This document shows, in pieces, positions 8,731 through 13,534 of a stretch of 13,534 nucleotides of DNA. The notes beneath the pieces are model-generated. The model did not search any database, had not been told where the DNA came from, and saw only the letters and a program-made list of their open reading frames with translations. Positions within the stretch are counted from its first letter, which is position 1. Every line of letters begins with the position of its first letter. Made by a program: the position numbers and the translations under genes. Source of the DNA: Saccoglossus kowalevskii (taxonomy: Eukaryota; Hemichordata; Enteropneusta; Harrimaniidae); the NCBI RefSeq assembly GCF_000003605.2, contig NW_003132365.1, positions 95,130-108,663 on the forward strand, written 5' to 3'.

Positions 8731-9883
8731 TATTTTTATTTTACCTAATTGACTTTCATAATAAGGATTATACAGTGTAACAGGTAGGGGATTCAGACAA
8801 TTGTGTAACATGTACAGTTGACTCATAACTGTTTACTGTGCATAAAAAAGCAACCCAACTAGCAGTATTGCAATATACAGTCAAAATCGATTTAGCATGA
8901 CATGAGCCGCCTGACACATTTTGTTCTGTTAGGTGATTTACCTGACATAATGATTAAAGGCTTGTCAAAAGTACAAGCCTGTATAATATTGTATCAATAA
9001 CGATGTGTCATTAAACGTGTGCTTATCTACACTGGGCGATGGCCAGTGTGACTTTTATAAATTCTTGCATTTAGAGTAATCAATGTCTGCAATATTTCTA
9101 ATAAATAAATCATAGACTACATTGTCAATGAGTGTTACGTCTAGACACTACTTGATTTTTGCTCATTTAATTAAAAATACAACACAAAAACTGTCTCACT
9201 ATCCAATTGTTGAACTTCACTAATTTTCATTATAGCTCACCGATTTGCAAACAGTATTGTTAGTTCTGATGTACCCGGTAACAGTTTGTAATGATAAGCT
9301 GATACTGCAACTTTGTTAAGAAAACATTGGGCTATATTACAATACATGGGCTATTAGTTGTTTGTAAATAACCTTCCTTGTTATGTCCAAATTTCCATTA
9401 TGCCATTTTCTCCTGAAATACTCAATTTTTTAATTCCTAGTCTAGTTGTATTTTGCATGTCTTAGTTTTATTTTTTTTATTTTTTTAAAGACCATACTGC
9501 TGTACCTTTCTTCATCAGTGTCGTGTCAATAAAATATTATTATTATAGAGTTCATTCATCTCTTGGATACACAAAAATGTTTACAGTATATTTATATACC
9601 TGTTATATCAACAACAAACATAACAAAATTATAAACCACTCAAAAAAAGAATAATTTCTCTTGGCTTTTTTTTTTTCTGATAACCATGACCTTTATACAG
9701 TCATACATGTACATTCACAACTGTTGTCCAACAGAGTTAAACCAATCTGTTCTATTATATGTCTGTAACTTTCTTTGTTAATTATACTGTAAACATATTA
9801 TTTCGTGTTACAGCATGCATCTTTTTTTCTGAATGTCATTGTTAACATATTGTACTCTTCCCACATGCCTAATCTAGATGATA
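8731..9883. other. AT-rich non-coding stretch with two hairpins
   Basis: No open frame of interest is present. Two perfect short hairpins lie 50 bp apart (8958-8980 and 9029-9049). AATAAA at 9528-9533 followed directly by ATT triplets to about 9545 is either a plus-strand retroposon tail or a short microsatellite. T runs are common. Confidence 0.5.
8958..9049. repeat. Pair of perfect hairpins
   Basis: AGGCTTGT-caaaagt-ACAAGCCT at 8958-8980 and ACACTGG-gcgatgg-CCAGTGT at 9029-9049 both have perfect stems (8 and 7 bp) and 7-base loops. They could mark a structured RNA or a transposon remnant. No known RNA family is recognised. Confidence 0.45.
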
Positions 9884-9886
9884 GTT

Positions 9887-9963
9887 GCGTTCACGCACAG
9901 CTCCTTAGCACGGGCTAAGAGGTCAAATTCCTTAGCCTGTGCTAAGAAAACGTGCGTGAACGC
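9887..9963. repeat. 77-bp foldback at left end of transposon
   Basis: GCGTTCACGCAC (9887-9898) is the exact reverse complement of 9952-9963. Inside that stem, CTTAGCACGGGCTAAG (9904-9919) and CTTAGCCTGTGCTAAG (9931-9946) pair with one mismatch, leaving an 11-base loop at 9920-9930. The outer terminal repeat therefore has an internal partner as well as the one at the far end of the element. Confidence 0.8.
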
Positions 9964-10079
9964 TTAGCACGGGCTAAGGAATGCTAAGTACGGGTTAAAT
10001 CTGATCCGAATTTAAGACGCGGTCTAGACCCTTAGCACGGGCTAACAGAGTGTGCGCGAACGCTTAGCCCAGGACTAAG
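9904..10079. repeat. Subterminal palindrome cluster (CTTAGC-N4-GCTAAG)
   Basis: Six copies lie in 176 bp: 9904-9919, 9931-9946, 9963-9978, 9984-9998, 10031-10046 and 10063-10079. The last three are degraded. A 17-bp word, GTGCGYGAACGCTTAGC, recurs exactly 100 bp apart at 9952 and 10052, which suggests that one part arose by duplication. In characterised Harbinger elements the Myb-like partner protein binds repeated subterminal motifs, so these are reasonable candidates for protein-binding sites; that role is inference. Confidence 0.75.
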
Positions 10080-10391
10080 CGCTCTCTCCTCTGCATTGTC
10101 CCATGTTCGTATAACTACTCTATTCCACCAGTCATTACTCCGCGCTCGCTTCCACACTGATCGGGTCACTGTAGTAGAGCGTACAGCAGCTCCAATCGTA
10201 GACAGAATAAATTTGGTTCACTGTCTACGACATGCATTAATAAAACTATGTATTCTGTTACGCCGTTGTATACTGTTTCTGTGCATCCAAATAAGTTGGG
10301 TCCGTCTTTTCTCGCGTTCCTGTGCACGTCGCTTCAAAATTAGAACAAAACATGTCAGCAGCAGAAATAGTACCTCGCGCATGTCATCCAT
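10032..10391 (-). pseudogene. HARBI1-like transposase N-terminal relic
   Basis: The ATG at 10391 sits in a strong context (A at -3, G at +4). The frame encodes 57 residues: a short acidic start (MDDMREV), a leucine-rich hydrophobic stretch, and then a very basic segment (KRRAQEREKRR). It is then interrupted by TGA at 10218-10220. Beyond it the same frame stays open for 61 codons to a TAA at 10032, and includes VWKRARSNDWWNRVV. That resembles the VW-R-RS-x-WW-x-VV block that precedes the helical N-terminal domain in many invertebrate HARBI1-like (PIF/Harbinger) proteins. The final codons run into the subterminal palindromes, so the DDE catalytic domain, normally most of a protein of about 350 residues, is gone. 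It cannot make an active transposase. The assignment rests on remembered family patterns, not a search. Confidence 0.55.
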
Positions 10392-10640
10392 TTTTCGTTC
10401 GTAAATAGCGGCTTGCCAAAAGTAACCGACTGATGGCGCCCCTTAGCTCGTGCTTACGACTGGCCTTTGCTGAACTGTGCGTCAGATCACGTTTGAGCTT
10501 GCGCGTAGAGGCGGGGACCAGCCAAACGACTGGCCCTCCCTGTGCGTGGATGCAATTGGGTCTAGCCGAAATGCTAATATGCTACATAAGCCTAAATCAG
10601 CTTAAATCTTAGCCCGTACTTCGTGTAACGTGAACACAAC

Positions 10641-12350
10641 TAATAGGCCATGGATCTACACCCAGTGTTTACATGTTTACATTTATTTATGCTTATGCTT
10701 TATACATGGTATTACCATAATCCTACAAATTTGTTGAAATAATCTCAGATTAAATGTGTACAGTTTCATTCTCATCTTTTCAAAGGGAGGACAGACTAAT
10801 GAATGTAAAAACACATTTATATTATTTTGTAAATTTCTAGAGCAGTTGGGCTACTAAATTAAAAAAATGCCGGTGTCCCTAGAATTAGAGTTGGTAGTCT
10901 GTGTCTTGGGCCACTGGTAATTTCTAGCCCTGTATTTTTCTGAAAGTCACTATGATTGGCTTTACAAATCCATGTTCTTGTTTTTGTTTTTTATAAAATT
11001 TTGAAAAGCATAGCATTTGTAATGATCAGAATATATAACTGCAAAATCTTTCACTTTGCTAGCTGCTCAGAATTTTGGCAGTTTGATGTTAAAATGGCAG
11101 TGAAATTGTCTCTACAACAAAATTTAGAGATTTTCAATGAGTTTGTTTTGTGTATTTGTGTATTCTTACTTTTTATGAGCTTGGAAAGACTTTCAAATCT
11201 AACACTCCAGCCACAATTCAATTGTACATAATTTATGCTGTATAACTAGGGGCATATACAATAAATTAATTTAGGGGGGATGGTAGGGTTAGAGTTAAGG
11301 GTACAATGAAAAGTCTTTCTGCCTAATACCTGACAGTTGTGTTATTTATGAATGTACGCAGCCACTATATACTTTTCACAAATGGCGACCCTTCCTTTAA
11401 TTGCCAGCCGTTATTGTTGTATACCGTGTACCATGGAGACTGTACTACAATACTAAGTAAGCAATGTTTTCACTCGGCAAACATTTTAAATACGGAAGCT
11501 TCAAATTGCCAGTTTCATTTCCTTATAATTTTGTCATACCAGTTCACTTCCTTGTCGTTATCAATCGCTAAAAAGTAAAGTCACAATTGTACTTTTCAAT
11601 TTCTTTTCACTTGTAGCTTTCTCTAAAAACAAGGCACGTGCTAACATGTTTCGATTATTGAAAGCATGAGGAAAAGTGGTCTTACAATGTCCAAACAAAA
11701 ACAAAAAATCTGTAAAAGAAGTTCTCTTTTTTATTTGTGAAAGATGACGTGTATTCCTGAAATGATGTATGTTAGAAGGTAAAAGTATTTCTAATGCGCA
11801 CTAGTCTATTTTCTTTCTTGCATTAGTAATAAGTTACTACCAGTAATATTATTTATCTAATCTAGTTGTTTTATATAATAGTAAATTGAGTTATCACTAT
11901 GTTTTATTTGACATATATTGCATCATGTATTCTGTAATTTTAAAAATGTACTTTAATACTAACTTTATACAGGTATTATACAAATTAATGTGAATTTTTT
12001 TTTCCACTATCAGAAATACAACATGATTTTAAAAACTTCTTATAGTTAAAAAATATTCTTTGTTTTGTCATTTGTATATAAATCTGTCGATGATGCACAG
12101 AAAAAATAAATATCTTTAGCCCCCTCTGAGGCTTTATCTGTCACTATGAACTTTGCATAGGTTCTCAAGAAGTTGTGAGTATTTGTCGTATGGCTTATGA
12201 CTCATCTTGAAAAGTTGAGTGGCCTTACACCATAAAAAACATTTTTTTCATCATGAAATTCCTTGAATCAGCAAGAGATTGATTTAATCCTATCTGGACT
12301 TTATCACTTGCAGAGTTACAGTGAACTATTCAGATTTAATTTGTTTATTT
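10641..12350. other. AT-rich non-coding stretch
   Basis: Two plus-strand open frames (10956-11231 and 11339-11578) begin at TTG and GTG rather than ATG and show no domain. ACAAATGGCGACC at 11379-11391 is a good YY1-like and start-codon context. It opens a 24-codon frame that stops immediately before a donor-like GTAAGC at 11456, so a non-coding first exon is conceivable but weak. A degenerate telomere-like run lies at 11283-11301. From 11600 to 12350 nothing is visible beyond AT-rich DNA. Confidence 0.5.
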
Positions 12351-12789
12351 TTAGCCCCGCTGATGATTGTTCGTCGTTCGTGTCAACTTTTTAGCTCCGC
12401 TGTTGACTTTGTCGAGCGGAGCTTATCATATGAGTGATTGTCCGCCGTCATCCGTGTCAATGTATTACTTTTTCGATTTCTTGAAAACTACAAGCCTGAA
12501 TGCTTTGATACTTGGTGTATATGTACCTTGGGTAGACCTCTCTCAGATTTGATCATTTCATGATGATATCTTCAATTCTCTAATTTTAGTGAATATTTTT
12601 GGTAAAAAGTGATATTTTCGACTTCTTGTTAAAAATCGCAAGTCTGATTGCTTTTATATTTTATACATATAGTCACTAAATACAGGCGGACCTCTCCCAA
12701 ATTTGTTCATTTCGTGACGATATTTTCAATTCTCTAACAGAAATGTGCATTGCTAACAGCGGAGCTATTTCAGCCTACAAGCTGCTTGT
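12351..12789 (+). mobile_element. Family A repeat, best-preserved copy
   Basis: TAGCTCCGCTGTT (12392-12404) and AACAGCGGAGCTA (12755-12767) are perfect 13-bp inverted repeats. The left end also forms a nearby hairpin, AGCTCCGCT (12393-12401) with AGCGGAGCT (12415-12423), so the same nine bases can pair locally or with the far end. A second, partial head (TTAGCCCCGCTG, 12351-12362) precedes it, suggesting a head duplication or a nested copy. Between the ends are about two AT-rich units with the family words CTCTCTCAGATTTGATCATT, CTAATTTTAGTGAATATTTTT and AAAAAGTGATATTTTCGAC. The 3' end falls at 12789 (GCTTGT). No target-site duplication is evident. No protein is encoded; a short open frame at 12367-12552 is part of the repeat. 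Confidence 0.75.
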
Positions 12790-12987
12790 CCTATTAATGA
12801 CGTACAATTTTATACATACTATCTGAACCATGCTTTGTAATTGTTTTATTTGAGATTACACTCGTATAGGTGTATGTCTGGGAAATTTGCCATGCAGTAG
12901 CTTCTCAAACTGTCTATTTGGAACATTTCAATCCTTTCTTGTGCCTAATTTAGTGTCTGATTTACTGGTATGCATGTTTTTTTATAG

Positions 12988-13073
12988 GCACTGATGCCTA
13001 TTCAAGAATACAATGCTCATTGTGACTAGCATGAATGGGTAAACCCAGTTCGCCAATGAGCTGATATCACCAT
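12988..13073 (+). repeat. Short dispersed repeat, copy 2 of 2
   Basis: It aligns with 1734-1825 across both flanks, through GCCTATTC, GAATACAATG, ATTGTGACTAGCATGAA and ATATCACCAT, with a diverged middle. Same orientation. It lies about 200 bp after the end of a family A copy. Confidence 0.55.
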
Positions 13074-13485
13074 AAAACGTGCTGATGCTTTTTCAATGCT
13101 CAGTTAATCTTAAAAAAAATTACTTATTTTCATTTCCTTTTTTATTAAAAAAAATATGTTGTTTCAAATAGAAATAATGCTAAAAAAAAGGTTACTTTGA
13201 CATTGATAAACCACTTTTGTGTTGTGTTCACTAATGCTGATATTCTGAAATACTTTCGACCGCACCATCTAAACTGATTGGTTTATAACTGACTTGACCA
13301 AGTTGTACATTAAATGACACTGTTCCAGGACGACTCATGTATGAAAAAAACATTGCGAATATTGTTTGGCTTTGAGTGTTCATGTGCCACTGGAACCATT
13401 TGCTTTTGATGAAACTAACTTTCTTTGCATTCTATAACAAACCAACACATTTTTTTATATTTTAAAGTGGGGGAATTCGTCACCT

Positions 13486-13495
13486 ACGCATGCGT
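13486..13495. promoter_or_regulatory. NRF-1-like palindrome
   Basis: ACGCATGCGT is a perfect palindrome that differs from the NRF-1 core GCGCATGCGC by one base at each end. NRF-1 sites often sit in CpG-rich metazoan promoters. It lies four bases before an ATGGCC at 13499, in a locally CpG-containing stretch that stands out from the AT-rich DNA to its left. Confidence 0.25.
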
Positions 13496-13498
13496 CAG

Positions 13499-13534
13499 AT
13501 GGCCAAAGCGTGTCATTATTTACAAACAAGTGTC
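13499..13534 (+). CDS. Possible start of a coding exon at window edge
   Basis: The ATG at 13499 has G at +4 but C at -3. The frame stays open for all 12 codons left in the window, starting MAKACHYLQTSV. Twelve open codons carry little weight alone. The only extra support is the NRF-1-like palindrome just upstream and the local rise in CpG. The product is unknown. Confidence 0.12.
   Translation, partial: MAKACHYLQTSV

Larger units (their letters stand above)
9884..10640 (-). mobile_element. PIF/Harbinger-like non-autonomous DNA transposon
   Basis: The insertion is far richer in GC and CpG than its surroundings. Its ends are inverted. TAGTTGCGTTCACG at 9882-9895 pairs with the reverse complement of 10629-10642 with one mismatch, and a second homologous patch, GTACGGGCTAAG/GCACGGGCTAAG, lies slightly inside. 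TA flanks both ends. The 3-bp TWA duplication typical of PIF/Harbinger is not clean (ATA on the left, TAA on the right), so it may have decayed or the element may belong to another superfamily. Subterminal palindromes cluster at the left (9904-10079) with two weaker copies on the right (10442-10457 and 10608-10620). A minus-strand relic of a HARBI1-like transposase lies inside. At 757 bp it is too short for a complete transposase plus accessory Myb-like gene. Confidence 0.7.
12790..13498. other. AT-rich non-coding stretch
   Basis: No gene is supported. It contains the second copy of the short repeat pair (12988-13073), several A and T runs (13110-13190), and a CpG-bearing end from about 13480. 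Otherwise featureless. Confidence 0.5.

Noticed and set aside
10096-10404. 102-codon plus-strand open frame rich in arginine
   Set aside because: It is antisense to the transposase-like minus-strand relic; its arginine and serine content follows from the GC-rich transposon, and it has no plausible domain.
10956-11231. 91-codon plus-strand frame with hydrophobic segments
   Set aside because: It starts at TTG, not ATG, and its F, I and L richness is expected from T-rich DNA. No flanking splice signals convinced me.
12367-12552. 61-codon plus-strand frame
   Set aside because: It lies wholly within a family A repeat copy, and the equivalent frame is not kept in the other copies.

Overview
This is AT-rich, intron- or intergenic-type DNA from a metazoan nuclear genome, most likely a marine invertebrate. 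The evidence is low coding density, GT-AG-like splice motifs, (AAT)n and (GAT)n microsatellites, many ACATGTA-type words, a decayed tRNA-derived SINE, a tandem-unit inverted-repeat element family and a PIF/Harbinger-type DNA transposon relic. I cannot name the species. There is no bacterial operon, rRNA, intact tRNA or CRISPR array. No open reading frame longer than about 130 codons exists, and most of those look like chance.

Layout. Positions 1-395 hold the 3' part of a dispersed element (family A) built of about 140-157 bp units and ending in AACAGCGGAGCTA plus a small hairpin. Positions 396-2207 are mostly featureless, with a CpG-dense patch near 1640-1697 and one member of a short repeat pair at 1734-1825. 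Positions 2208-3199 are a diverged family A copy with four units and a probable SINE insertion at 2915-3020. Positions 3200-5695 hold a 22-bp palindrome, a 16-bp tandem duplication and a GAT microsatellite. Positions 5696-6090 are a second repeat family with two partial units. Positions 7031-7600 hold the only stretch where I see gene-like signals: a possible exon followed by a possible signal-peptide exon ending at a good splice donor. Positions 8069-8160 are an AAT microsatellite joined to a retroposon-like 3' tail, and 8508-8730 are another degraded family A copy.

The most informative region is 9884-10640. It is a GC- and CpG-rich insertion bounded by inverted termini (TAGTTGYGTTCACG) and carrying clustered copies of a palindrome close to CTTAGCCCGTGCTAAG. 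On the minus strand it keeps about 120 codons resembling the N-terminal region of a HARBI1-like transposase, broken by one TGA and lacking the catalytic domain. It reads as a non-autonomous deletion derivative. Positions 12351-12789 are the best-preserved family A copy, with 13-bp perfect inverted termini. The window ends in an NRF-1-like palindrome followed by an open ATGGCC frame that runs off the edge.

No genes clearly work together here. The window is best read as transposon-rich non-coding DNA with at most one or two weak exon candidates.
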